Source: Chloroflexota bacterium (GTDB lineage Bacteria; Chloroflexota; Limnocylindria; Limnocylindrales; CSP1-4). From it: a DNA stretch of 37,705 nt. The first letter of the stretch is position 1. Each line of letters begins with the position of its first letter. Location of the stretch: NCBI GenBank assembly GCA_919901745.1, contig CAKKPP010000018.1:1-37705 (forward strand). The letters are read 5' to 3'. Below the pieces are notes generated by a model. It worked only from the letters and a program-made list of their open reading frames with translations, had not been told where the DNA came from and made no database searches. Below, piece by piece: positions 1 to 7,390 of this stretch. The translations under genes were made by a program, and so were the position numbers.

Positions 1-8
1 CTAGGCGG

Positions 9-2228
9 ATGTCGATGGCCACGGAGCCCACCACGGCCTCGATCGACCTGCGTCCGCTGTTCGCCCCGCGGTCCGTGGCGGTCGTTGGAGCGTCCCCGAG
101 GTCGTCGATCGCGCTGACCATTCGCGACAACCTGGTCGCGCTGGGAAGCGAGACGCGCTGCCACTTCGTCAATCCGCGCTACGCGGAGGTCTGGGGATCG
201 CCGTCGTTTCCGTCGCTTGATGCCCTGCCCGAACGACCGGACATCGTGGTCATCGCCCTGAACCCGCTCCGTGCCGCCCAGTTCACGGAAGAGGCGGCGC
301 TGGCCGGCGTGCCGGCCGTGATCATTCCCGGCGGCGGCGTCGTCGAGGGCGGCGAAGCGGCTGCGCAGATGCAGCGTGACGTTCGCGAGATCGCGATCCG
401 TCATCGAATCGCGTTGCTTGGGCCCAACTGCATGGGGATCGTCGACCACACGACGAACAGCGCCACCTACATCGGTGACATCAACCCACACCTGCCGCGT
501 GGTGGCGTGGCCGCGATCGCCCAGTCGGGTTCGGTCAGCGATGCGTTCATCCACTCGGGCAATCGGATCGGGTTCAGTCGCATCATCTCGTCCGGTTCCG
601 AGGTTGTCCTCGACACCTGTGACTATCTCGCCTACTGCCTGGACGATCCGGAGACTCGCGCCGTCGCGCTCTTCCTGGAGGGCTTTCGGCGACCCGAGCG
701 CTTCCTCGCCCTGGCCGATCGCGCGCTGGAACTCGACAAGCCGATTCTCGTCGTCAAGGTCGGCCGGACGGCGCAGGCCCAGGCGGCCGCGCTGGCTCAC
801 TCGGGCAGCCTCGCCGGCGAGGACCGGGTCACCGACGCCGCGCTGGCGGCCGCTGGGGTGATCAGGTGCGCCGACCTGGACGAATTGCTCGAGGCCGCGG
901 AACTGGTCGACGGGACGCGTCGGACCGGCCGGCGCGTCGGCCGCGGGCGGACCGGGGTTGTGACCGTCTCGACGGGGGAAGCCTCGCTCATCACGGATCT
1001 GGCACCCCGCACCGGGATCGACCTGCCCCCGATGCCACCGGATGCCGAGGCGGCGATTCGCGCCGGGTTGCCGACGATGGGGTTCATCGCCAATCCCCTC
1101 GATCCGTGGGGCTCCGACGCGCCGGCCACCGCGTACGGCGTGGCGTTCGAAGCGATGGCCGCTTCGGGTGCCTACGACGTGCTGGCGCTGGTGCACGACT
1201 TCCCGTATCGCTCGATGCGCTCGGAAGTCGAGACGGCGATCACGGTACTGCGTCCGCTCCTCGCCGCGACCGCCGACCGACCCGGGATCCTCCCCGTGTA
1301 CATCTCCCTGACATCCGGAGAGCCGACCGCGGAGACCAAGGCCGTCCTCGACGCGGAGGGTTGTGGGGCACCGATGCTGCGCGGGACGGTCGAGGCGTTC
1401 GCCGCCGTCGCGTCGCTGGCGCGCTGGGAGCGACGGCGGACTCGTCGGCTCACGAGCGGGCCCGTGCGACCCTCGTGGCCCGCCCTTGCGGCAGACCGAA
1501 CCTCGTATGGGCTCGACGTGACCGCGGGCGCGTCCCCGGATGCGGCCTCGACGGGGCGGGCTCTCGCGCTTCCCGAGCGCGAGAGCCTGGATCTCCTGCG
1601 CGACGCCGGCCTGACAGTGACCCCGGCCATCGCCGCCGCCGACGCGGATGGTGCCGTGGCGGCCGCAGTCGCGTTCGGCGGGCGGGCCGTCGCCATCAAG
1701 CTGGATGCGCTGGGCCTCGCGCACAAGAACGAGGTCGGTGCCGTCGTCCTCGGCGTGTCCGGGGAGGACGACGTGCGTGCCGTCACGGCGCGGTTGTTGG
1801 CGGAGGGCCGGGCGGGCGGACTGGCCGTTCGCGGGGTCCTTCTCGAACCGATGGCCCATCCGGGCCTGGAACTCATCGTCGGAATGCGCCGCGATCCGCT
1901 GTTTGGGCCGGTCGTGCTGGTCGGGTTGGGAGGGATCTTCGCCGAGGTGCTCGACGACGTGGCGATCCGCCTCGCGCCGGTGCGTCCCGCCGACGCGGCC
2001 GCGATGCTCGACGAGTTGCGCGGTGCGGCGCTCCTGGGCGGTGCCGGCGGCCGATCGCCCGTCGACCGTAGCGCGATCGTGGACCTGATCGTCGGGCTCG
2101 CAGCCGTTGGGGTCGCCCGTCCGGAGATCATGGAGGTGGATCTGAATCCCGTGATCGCCGGCCCCACGGGCGCCGTCGCGGTTGACGCCCTCGTCGTCAT
2201 GAAGGAGCCTGCCGATGCGCCATCCTGA
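9..2228 (+). CDS. Acyl-CoA synthetase, NDP-forming (acetate-CoA ligase family, fused alpha/beta)
   Basis: A 739-residue protein of the ADP-forming acyl-CoA synthetase family, which interconverts acyl-CoA, ADP and phosphate with free acid, ATP and CoA in the cytoplasm. The order is a CoA-binding Rossmann domain (PRSVAVVGASP near residue 20), a succinyl-CoA-ligase-like part with LLGPNCMG, the phosphohistidine-type motif LAHSGSLAGED (His about 264), and a C-terminal ATP-grasp domain with HKNEVGAVVLGV (about 572) and FGPVVLVGLGGIFAEV (about 632). This is the usual full-length fused form. The ATG at 9 has AGGCGG directly before it, so the ATG at 15 (6-base spacing) is an equally good start; no in-frame stop precedes it in the window, so an upstream extension cannot be excluded. 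The next gene overlaps its 3' end by 14 bases, suggesting joint use in acyl-CoA metabolism. Substrate unknown. Confidence 0.93.
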   Translation: MSMATEPTTASIDLRPLFAPRSVAVVGASPRSSIALTIRDNLVALGSETRCHFVNPRYAEVWGSPSFPSLDALPERPDIVVIALNPLRAAQFTEEAALAGVPAVIIPGGGVVEGGEAAAQMQRDVREIAIRHRIALLGPNCMGIVDHTTNSATYIGDINPHLPRGGVAAIAQSGSVSDAFIHSGNRIGFSRIISSGSEVVLDTCDYLAYCLDDPETRAVALFLEGFRRPERFLALADRALELDKPILVVKVGRTAQAQAAALAHSGSLAGEDRVTDAALAAAGVIRCADLDELLEAAELVDGTRRTGRRVGRGRTGVVTVSTGEASLITDLAPRTGIDLPPMPPDAEAAIRAGLPTMGFIANPLDPWGSDAPATAYGVAFEAMAASGAYDVLALVHDFPYRSMRSEVETAITVLRPLLAATADRPGILPVYISLTSGEPTAETKAVLDAEGCGAPMLRGTVEAFAAVASLARWERRRTRRLTSGPVRPSWPALAADRTSYGLDVTAGASPDAASTGRALALPERESLDLLRDAGLTVTPAIAAADADGAVAAAVAFGGRAVAIKLDALGLAHKNEVGAVVLGVSGEDDVRAVTARLLAEGRAGGLAVRGVLLEPMAHPGLELIVGMRRDPLFGPVVLVGLGGIFAEVLDDVAIRLAPVRPADAAAMLDELRGAALLGGAGGRSPVDRSAIVDLIVGLAAVGVARPEIMEVDLNPVIAGPTGAVAVDALVVMKEPADAPS

Positions 2229-3069
2229 GCCTGTTCTCCTTCGCGAGACGACGCCGTGGGGCGTTCGGCTGATCCTCAACCGGCCGGCGAAGCTGAACGC
2301 CTTGTCGGGCGAGCTGGTCGACGCGTTGTCCGGAGCGATCGCCGAGGCCGGCAGGAATGCAGACATCCGCGTCGTGGTGATCGCCGGCGCCGGGCGAGCC
2401 TTTTGCTCAGGATTCGACCTGGCCGAGGAGGTTGAGCACGCGATCGAGGGGCCGGTGGCGTGGCGCGAACTGCTGGCGGCCGATGTCGCCGCCACGCTCG
2501 GCGTCCTGGATTGCCCAAAGCCGGTGATCGCCCAGCTGCACGGGTACGCACTGGCCGGTGGCCTCGAGCTGGCGATGGCCTGCGATCTCGTCGTTGCGGC
2601 CGAGGGGACCCGCCTTGGCGAACCCGAGATCCGCTACGGCTCGGCGCCCGTGACGCTCCTGATGCCGTACCTCATCGGCCAGAAACGGACCCGTGAACTG
2701 CTCCTGACCGGCGACCTGATCGACGCTTCGACAGCCGAGCAGTGGGGCCTGGTCAATCGTGTCGTCCCGGTGGAGCGCCTGGCAGCTGAGGTGAACGCCC
2801 TCGCGGATCGCCTCGCCCGCACCCCACCCGAGGTCATGGCACTGACGAAACGGATGCTCAATCGGGCGATGGACGCAGCCGGTTTCCGCGTCGCCGTCGA
2901 AGCCGGCATCGATCTGGGAGCGATCATCAACGCCGCGGACACGCCCGAGCAGCGCGAATGGGACGAAATTGTCCGTCGCGACGGTCTGAAGGCCGCCCTC
3001 GCCTGGCGTGACCGGCGCTACGACGAAGAGCTGGGTCGGCACGACGCCGGAGACCGCGCGACCGACTGA
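2215..3069 (+). CDS. Enoyl-CoA hydratase/isomerase family protein
   Basis: A 284-residue crotonase-fold protein. The oxyanion-hole segment AFCSGFDL is followed by YALAGGLELAMACDL, whose Glu (about 119) matches the first catalytic Glu of enoyl-CoA hydratases, and by GEPEIRYG, whose Glu (about 138) matches the second. Both acids are present, so a hydratase is plausible, although the GGxQRL segment usual after the second Glu is replaced by TLLMPYLIG. The start is an ATG with AAGGAG seven bases upstream (2202-2207), inside the end of the acyl-CoA synthetase gene, so the two are translationally coupled. The pair could activate and hydrate an unsaturated acid. The true acyl substrate cannot be read from sequence. 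Confidence 0.93.
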   Translation: MRHPEPVLLRETTPWGVRLILNRPAKLNALSGELVDALSGAIAEAGRNADIRVVVIAGAGRAFCSGFDLAEEVEHAIEGPVAWRELLAADVAATLGVLDCPKPVIAQLHGYALAGGLELAMACDLVVAAEGTRLGEPEIRYGSAPVTLLMPYLIGQKRTRELLLTGDLIDASTAEQWGLVNRVVPVERLAAEVNALADRLARTPPEVMALTKRMLNRAMDAAGFRVAVEAGIDLGAIINAADTPEQREWDEIVRRDGLKAALAWRDRRYDEELGRHDAGDRATD

Positions 3070-3072
3070 CTC

Positions 3073-3093
3073 GCCCCGTCCCGGCGCCGGGGC
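3073..3093 (+). terminator. Possible terminator hairpin after the hydratase gene
   Basis: GCCCCG (3073-3078) pairs with CGGGGC (3088-3093) around a nine-base loop, four bases after the stop codon. There is no T-run, so it is a weak candidate. Confidence 0.3.
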
Positions 3094-3273
3094 AGCCGGC
3101 GTCGTCCGCGGTCGGTGCGTCGTTGCACCTTCAACGTCATCGCCGCCCGGACGGTCGGTGCAGCAACCTCTCCAGACCTCCCCGTCCCCCACCGGCACTC
3201 GCCCGCGGGGAACGAAGGTACCCCCTCGACTGACCCCGTCGTCCTGTATCCCCCTACGGTGTCCGTCGGGTTT

Positions 3274-3331
3274 CATGGGCGCAATCCATGAGAGGGGGCA
3301 CCACGAAACGGCGTGGAAACGGGGAAAGGGG
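3274..3331 (+). promoter_or_regulatory. Structured 5' leader of the TasA-like gene
   Basis: Two clean hairpins lie just before the start codon: CATGG/CCATG (3274-3278 with 3286-3290) and CCACG/CGTGG (3301-3305 with 3312-3316), separated by a G-rich linker and followed by an A/G-rich stretch ending in AAAGGGG (3325-3331), the only ribosome-binding-like sequence. TACGGT at 3255-3260 could be a -10 element. I compared it with the riboswitch consensus motifs I know (GEMM, TPP, FMN, glycine, ZTP, fluoride) and it matches none. Confidence 0.35.
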
Positions 3332-3342
3332 TTCATTCACCG

Positions 3343-3930
3343 ATGGAAACCATGACCGACACGGCTCGGACGGTCCGCCGCCGCCGCCGTCGACGAGGGA
3401 TCGTCGCCCTTCTGGCGGCACTCTCCGTGCTCAGCATCGGCAGCGGCGCGTTCTCGCTGGCGGTCTTCACGGACACCGACAATGCCAGCGCCGCCTTCAC
3501 GACCGGGACCGTCGACATCGCGACGAGCCCGTCGACACTGTTCACGCTGACCGGGATCGTGCCCGGAGACTCAGGCAGCGCGACCCTGACCGTGACCAAC
3601 GGCGGCACCGCATCGTTGCGCTACGCGATGACCTCGTCGTCGACGAACACCGACGCCAAGAACCTCCGCGACCAGTTGAATCTCGAGATCCGGCCGGGAA
3701 CCTGCCCGAGCGGATCGGCCGCGATCTTCGGCCCGGCCGCGATCAACGGTGCGCTGTTCGGCAACCCGGCCCAGGGGAACCACGCCAACGACCGGACGCT
3801 GGCCGCAGCCGCCTCGGAGAACCTCTGCTTCATGTGGAGCCTGGCGCTCGCGACCGGCAATGCCTATCAGAACGCAACCACCACCAGCACATTCACGTTC
3901 TCGGCCGAGCAGACCGCCAACAACCCGTAA
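3343..3930 (+). CDS. TasA/camelysin-like SipW-dependent fibre protein
   Basis: A 195-residue exported protein. The N-terminus carries a very basic n-region (a run of eight Arg), a hydrophobic core (IVALLAALSVLSIGSGAFSL) and then AVFTDTDNASAAFTTGTVDI, the hallmark of SipW-dependent TasA/CalY proteins in which cleavage precedes the TDT segment. The rest is a Thr/Ser-rich beta-sandwich with VPGDSGSATLTVTNGGTASL, typical of the family. Known relatives assemble into extracellular amyloid-like matrix fibres. The neighbouring SipW-like peptidase supports the assignment. ATG 3343 was chosen over ATG 3352 and over an upstream GTG because AAAGGGG lies 11 bases before it. The fibre role is inferred from family and context. 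Confidence 0.85.
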   Translation: METMTDTARTVRRRRRRRGIVALLAALSVLSIGSGAFSLAVFTDTDNASAAFTTGTVDIATSPSTLFTLTGIVPGDSGSATLTVTNGGTASLRYAMTSSSTNTDAKNLRDQLNLEIRPGTCPSGSAAIFGPAAINGALFGNPAQGNHANDRTLAAAASENLCFMWSLALATGNAYQNATTTSTFTFSAEQTANNP

Positions 3931-3945
3931 TCAGCTTCGGCTGCA

Positions 3946-3992
3946 CCCTCGGCCGCGACTCGCCCGGTCAGGTGGCGATTCGTGGCCGAGGG
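3946..3992 (+). terminator. Very stable intercistronic hairpin between tasA-like and sipW-like
   Basis: Positions 3946-3964 pair with 3974-3992: 19 positions containing one G-U pair and one mismatch, around a nine-base loop, then CCGTTTTCC. It sits between the fibre gene and the peptidase gene, so it could be a partial terminator or a 3' stabiliser that keeps peptidase levels below fibre-protein levels. Confidence 0.65.
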
Positions 3993-4015
3993 CCGTTTTC
4001 CAGGGAGGCATGGCG

Positions 4016-4681
4016 ATGAAGAGGAGCCGCAGGATCCGGGCGATCGCCGCGATGCGGCGGGTTCTTGACTTGGCCCTCGTCGTGTTCGTCGCGAGCGTTC
4101 TCGGCACGATCATCGTCGGGCAGGTGGTCCCGCAATTTGGAGGGGCCCTGTACGTCGTCGGCGGTCCCTCGATGGTGCCCGCCCTTCCGGTCGGCGCCGC
4201 CATCGTGGCCACGCCCGTCGACCCGGCGACCCTGCGCGTCGGAGATGTCGTCACGATGAAAGTCGGCCCGGCACAGGCCGTGTTCACCCATCGGATCGTC
4301 CGGATCGTCGACCGCGAAGGGGCGATCTGGATCGAGACGAAGGGCGACGCCAATGCGCAGGTCGACCCGTCGATCCTCCCCGCAACGGTCGTGATCGGCC
4401 GGGTGGACACCGCGATTCCCGGGCTCGGCTATCTGATCGCACTCCTCTCGATGCCCACCGGCGTCCTGTTCGCCGTCGCGCTGGCCGGTTCCCTGTTTAC
4501 GATCGCGTGGTTGCTCGAGGCCCTCGAAGAAGATGCAGCGGATGCCGTCGTGCGCACGCCCGTGGACGCAGAATCCGGGCCGCCACGATCGCTCAAGCCG
4601 GCACGATCGCTCAGTTCACCACGATCGCGCCAGCGGTCGCCGATCCACGCGGGATCCCCCACGGGACCTGTTTCGGCCTGA
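4016..4681 (+). CDS. sipW: SipW-like signal peptidase I (ER/archaeal Ser-His type)
   Basis: A 221-residue membrane protease. A transmembrane helix (about residues 15-40) is followed by GGPSMVPAL, whose Ser (about 51) is the nucleophile, then by FTHRIV with a His (about 91) in place of the bacterial Lys, and by TKGDAN with the Asp (about 110). This Ser-His-Asp arrangement defines the ER/SipW class. A second helix (about 141-168) anchors the C-terminus. It lies directly downstream of the TasA-like substrate gene. The start at ATG 4016 has GGGAGG at 4003-4008 with seven-base spacing; an ATG at 4010 is too close. The last 40 residues are a low-complexity tail coded partly by an 18-base tandem repeat. 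It should release TasA-like and probably the next gene's product at the outer membrane face. Confidence 0.88.
   Translation: MKRSRRIRAIAAMRRVLDLALVVFVASVLGTIIVGQVVPQFGGALYVVGGPSMVPALPVGAAIVATPVDPATLRVGDVVTMKVGPAQAVFTHRIVRIVDREGAIWIETKGDANAQVDPSILPATVVIGRVDTAIPGLGYLIALLSMPTGVLFAVALAGSLFTIAWLLEALEEDAADAVVRTPVDAESGPPRSLKPARSLSSPRSRQRSPIHAGSPTGPVSA
4584..4637 (+). repeat. 18-bp tandem repeat, three copies, in the sipW-like 3' end
   Basis: Units beginning CACGATCGC start at 4584, 4602 and 4620, exactly 18 bases apart; the third is diverged at its 3' half. They encode an RSL/PRS-rich tail outside the catalytic domain. Confidence 0.75.
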
Positions 4682-4685
4682 ATCG

Positions 4686-5606
4686 ATGCGACCCAGGCGT
4701 CCGATGCGTGCGCTCGCCCTCCTGGCCGGACTCCTCGTCGGGGCCTCGTCGGTGGTACCCATCACCCTGGCGCGTCTCACCGACACCGTGGATGCATCGG
4801 CGACGGCCACGACCGACACCCTGACGCCGCCCACCGGCCTGGGCGCCGTCGGTGGCCTGACGGTTGTCTTGTCCTGGACGCCGACGACCGACACCTACGC
4901 TTCGGGCTATTACGTTGAGCGCGCCCCGGCGGCCGTCGGGCCGTACGCGATGATCGCCACGGTGAACCCATCCAGTGCAACTGGATCTGTCGATCTGCCC
5001 GGCGTCGGCACGTTCTACTACCGCCTCGCCGCGTACTACAACAACTGGACCAGTGCCTACACGGCGGTCGTGTCGGCCACCGTCATCGCGACCGACTGGA
5101 AGACTTGCGCGAGCAACGGTGCGAACGCCGGGGGCGACAACAACGGGTTTGAGGGCACGCCGGGCAACGCATGCATCCCCGGTTCGCCCGCAGCGACCGA
5201 CGTCAACTCCGGCACGAACACGAATACCGGGTGCCTCAATGCCGGGAAGGACAGGCACCGGTTCTGGGACTTCACGTTCGGGATCCCCGCCGTCGTCACG
5301 TCGATCAACGGGATCGAGGTCCGGCTCGACGCTGCCGTCAACAACGCGACCGGCACCAACCGGATGTGCGCGCGGCTCTCGTGGGACGGTGGGGTCACGT
5401 GGACGGCGACGAAACGGCTCACCGCCCTGACGACCTCGATCGCGACCTACGTTCTCGGTGGTCCCGTCGACACGTGGGGTCGGGCCTGGGCCGGTGCCGA
5501 GTTCTCGGACACCAACTTCCGCGTTCAGGTCATCGACGTCAGCAGCAACAACGCCAGGGACTTCACGCTCGAGTACATGGCGGTCAGCGTCTACTACGTG
5601 CCCTGA
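4686..5606 (+). CDS. Exported protein with SipW-type signal and fibronectin-III-like domain
   Basis: A 306-residue secreted protein of unknown function. The hydrophobic segment MRALALLAGLLVGASSVV is followed by ARLTDTVDASATATTDTL, which resembles the TDT-type cleavage region of the TasA-like protein two genes upstream, so it may share the SipW-like peptidase. Residues about 48-135 resemble a fibronectin type III fold (PPTGLGAVGGLTVVLSWTP at its start, YYRLAAYYNNWTS near its end). The remaining part is a beta-rich domain with four Cys and a pattern (FWDFTFGIP, INGIEVRLDA, VSVYYVP) like a jelly-roll. ATG 4686 begins four bases after the previous stop; no good ribosome site precedes it, so translational coupling is likely, and ATG 4704 is an alternative. 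Likely a minor matrix or adhesin component. Confidence 0.75.
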   Translation: MRPRRPMRALALLAGLLVGASSVVPITLARLTDTVDASATATTDTLTPPTGLGAVGGLTVVLSWTPTTDTYASGYYVERAPAAVGPYAMIATVNPSSATGSVDLPGVGTFYYRLAAYYNNWTSAYTAVVSATVIATDWKTCASNGANAGGDNNGFEGTPGNACIPGSPAATDVNSGTNTNTGCLNAGKDRHRFWDFTFGIPAVVTSINGIEVRLDAAVNNATGTNRMCARLSWDGGVTWTATKRLTALTTSIATYVLGGPVDTWGRAWAGAEFSDTNFRVQVIDVSSNNARDFTLEYMAVSVYYVP

Positions 5607-5694
5607 CCGGCGACGCACGACCGTCGGCAACGGACCATCGTCGGCGCCGAGGCGAAGCTCGAGTCCGGTCATCGCGCCGTCATGCGAGGGTCGA

Positions 5695-5709
5695 TACCAT
5701 CGCGTGGTG
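5695..5709 (+). promoter_or_regulatory. Leaderless-type -10 element for the kelch lipoprotein gene
   Basis: TACCAT at 5695-5700 fits a TANNNT -10 box and ends six bases before GTG 5707, the geometry of a leaderless transcript. GAGGG at 5686-5690 is too far for good ribosome binding. Confidence 0.45.
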
Positions 5710-6873
5710 ATCCGCTCGCATCGATCGATCGCGCTCCGCGCCACGGCGACACTCCTCGGGGTCGCCTTCGTCATCGGCGCGTGTACTGGGGGCAGCACGC
5801 CCGGGCCCGCCACCACCGAGCCGTCGGAATCGCCGCGGGGCGCGTCGCCAGCAACGCCGTCAGGCGTGCCCACGCTCGCGCCGACCCCCGAAGCGACGGC
5901 GCCGGGGCCCACGCCTGCGCCATTGCCCACGACGGGGGCATGGACGCGGCTCGCGCCGTCCGGCGACGCCCCATCCAAGCGCGAGGACCAGACCTGGACC
6001 GTGGACCCCGATGCGGGGACGGCCTGGCTGTTCGGCGGTCGGAACGGTGGGACGACGTACGGCGACCTGTGGGCCTACGACCTCGCGTCCGACACGTGGT
6101 CGCAGATCGTGCCGATCGGTCCCGCACCACCCGCCCGATTTGGCCACGACGCGACCTGGGTCCCGGGGCGCGGGCTCATCATCTTCGGCGGCCAGGCCAA
6201 CGCCACGACATTCTTCGGCGACCTCTGGCAGTTCGATCCGCGGACGCTGCGCTGGACGACGCTCGCCGCAGCCGGTGCTCTGCCCAAGGCCCGGTACGGC
6301 AGTTGCGCCGCGCTCGGGCCGGACGGTCGGCTGTGGATGAGCCACGGCTTCACCGAGGACGGCACTCGCTTCGCGGACACCAGGGCGTACGACTTCACGA
6401 CGGGCCTCTGGACCGACGTGACCCCGGCCGGTGTCGGACCCGTCGAGCGCTGCCTTCACTCGTGCTGGTGGACGCCCGACGGGCGATTCGTGCTCTACGC
6501 CGGCCAGACGACGGGAATCGATTCGCTCGGCGACCTGTGGGTCCTCAGCCCCGGCGCCGGCGATGCGCCCGGGACCTGGGCAAAGGCGACAATCGATCGA
6601 CCACCCGATCGGAACCTCTATGCCGTCAGCCCATTCCGCGACACCGTCGTCGTGGTCGGTGGGCGCGGACTTGGCAAGACGTTCCTCGACGACGTGTACG
6701 TCGTCGATCCGATCACGTCCGCGTTCCACGCCGTCGCGCTCGCCGGTGCTGGGCCCGCCGGCCGGGGTGGCGCGGCGCTCATCGATGATCCTGGGCGCGG
6801 CCGCCTGTTGTTGTTCGGCGGCAAGGACGCCACCGGCGCCGTGGAGGACATCTGGGCGTTGACCTTGCGCTGA
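5707..6873 (+). CDS. Kelch-repeat lipoprotein
   Basis: A 388-residue predicted lipoprotein. The signal segment ends in VIGAC, a lipobox with the lipidated Cys near residue 26, followed by a Pro/Thr/Ser-rich linker (to about 78) that would span the wall. The rest forms five or six kelch repeats, each with a GG pair and a downstream Trp (for example AWLFGGRNGGTTYGDLWAYD, LIIFGGQANATTFFGDLWQF, LLLFGGKDATGAVEDIWALT), giving a beta-propeller. Such domains usually bind proteins or sugars; no catalytic motif is visible. The GTG at 5707 is preferred because of the -10 box placed for a leaderless start; GTG 5704 is adjacent and cannot be excluded. It follows the TasA/SipW genes but has its own promoter. 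Confidence 0.85.
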   Translation: MIRSHRSIALRATATLLGVAFVIGACTGGSTPGPATTEPSESPRGASPATPSGVPTLAPTPEATAPGPTPAPLPTTGAWTRLAPSGDAPSKREDQTWTVDPDAGTAWLFGGRNGGTTYGDLWAYDLASDTWSQIVPIGPAPPARFGHDATWVPGRGLIIFGGQANATTFFGDLWQFDPRTLRWTTLAAAGALPKARYGSCAALGPDGRLWMSHGFTEDGTRFADTRAYDFTTGLWTDVTPAGVGPVERCLHSCWWTPDGRFVLYAGQTTGIDSLGDLWVLSPGAGDAPGTWAKATIDRPPDRNLYAVSPFRDTVVVVGGRGLGKTFLDDVYVVDPITSAFHAVALAGAGPAGRGGAALIDDPGRGRLLLFGGKDATGAVEDIWALTLR

Positions 6874-7207
6874 CTCCGTCGGCCGGGGCAGCCACATCGA
6901 GTGGCGTTCGGACCAACCGACCACCCCCTTCGGTGCAGCGTGGCACCACGAACGGGCTCGCGCGCCGCTGGCCCATTCGTACGGCGCGACGCGACCGAGA
7001 GACCGCACAGGACCGACCCGCTGTTCACCGGATTGGACGCCCGGACCGGAAACACCGGCGGTCGCGCACCCGTCCTCCGGCGATCGGGCTAGTGCATCCA
7101 CGGCCGGCCATGGCTAGCGTGGCGGGTAGCGTCGGGCACTGAACGTGGTTCATCACCGCGCCATCGTCCGACGGCAGCTGGACGCCGAGGGCTCACCCGC
7201 CGGTGTC
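6874..7207. other. Intergenic region upstream of the c-di-GMP riboswitch
   Basis: No convincing gene. TAGCGT occurs at 7115-7120 and 7127-7132 and either could be the -10 box that starts the riboswitch transcript, but no clear -35 is seen. GGCACCACGAACGG at 6942-6955 resembles a segment of the TasA-like leader (3297-3311). Confidence 0.4.
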
Positions 7208-7295
7208 CGCCAGACCGAATGGGCACACTCGTCGTGAGGCGGGGCCGCAAAGCCACGGGCCTGCGAGAGCAGGTAGCCGGGTTGCCGAAGTCGCC
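7208..7295 (+). promoter_or_regulatory. Cyclic di-GMP-I (GEMM) riboswitch
   Basis: The conserved core of the GEMM aptamer is present in order: GGGCACAC (7221-7228, consensus GGGCAAAC), a short hairpin, GCCGCAAAGCCACGGGCCT (7244-7262, consensus near GACGCAAAGCCACGGGCCU), then AGGTAGCCGGGTTGCCGA (7271-7288, consensus AGGUAGCCGGGUUACCGA). The GGCCT/AGGT tetraloop-receptor-like arm and the GCCGGGTT strand are nearly perfect matches. The gene controlled starts at 7391, about 95 bases downstream. Family identity is established knowledge; whether it turns expression on or off is not readable directly. Confidence 0.93.
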
Positions 7296-7370
7296 GCAGC
7301 AGGGCCATGTCCGCGCAAGCCGGACCCGGCTCGTCCTCGGCCGCGTCGCATCCCGTGCTTCCGCTCCCCG

Positions 7371-7385
7371 GGCCTCCAAGGAGGC
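7371..7385 (+). promoter_or_regulatory. Self-complementary Shine-Dalgarno hairpin (expression platform candidate)
   Basis: GCCTCCAAGGAGGC (7372-7385) is a perfect palindrome. As RNA it can fold GCCTC/GAGGC with loop CAAG, hiding the perfect AAGGAGG ribosome site (7378-7384) six bases before GTG 7391. It is well placed to be the translational switch of the upstream aptamer. Confidence 0.55.
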
Positions 7386-7390
7386 GCCAC

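Noticed and set aside
6942..6955. Shared regulatory site GGCACCACGAA-CGG with 3297-3311
   Set aside because: A 14-15 base likeness with one indel between two GC-rich regions can be chance; the hairpin of the first copy is not formed in the second.
6901..7092. Small frames between the kelch gene and the riboswitch
   Set aside because: Short, Arg/Thr-rich, no ribosome site or promoter in position.
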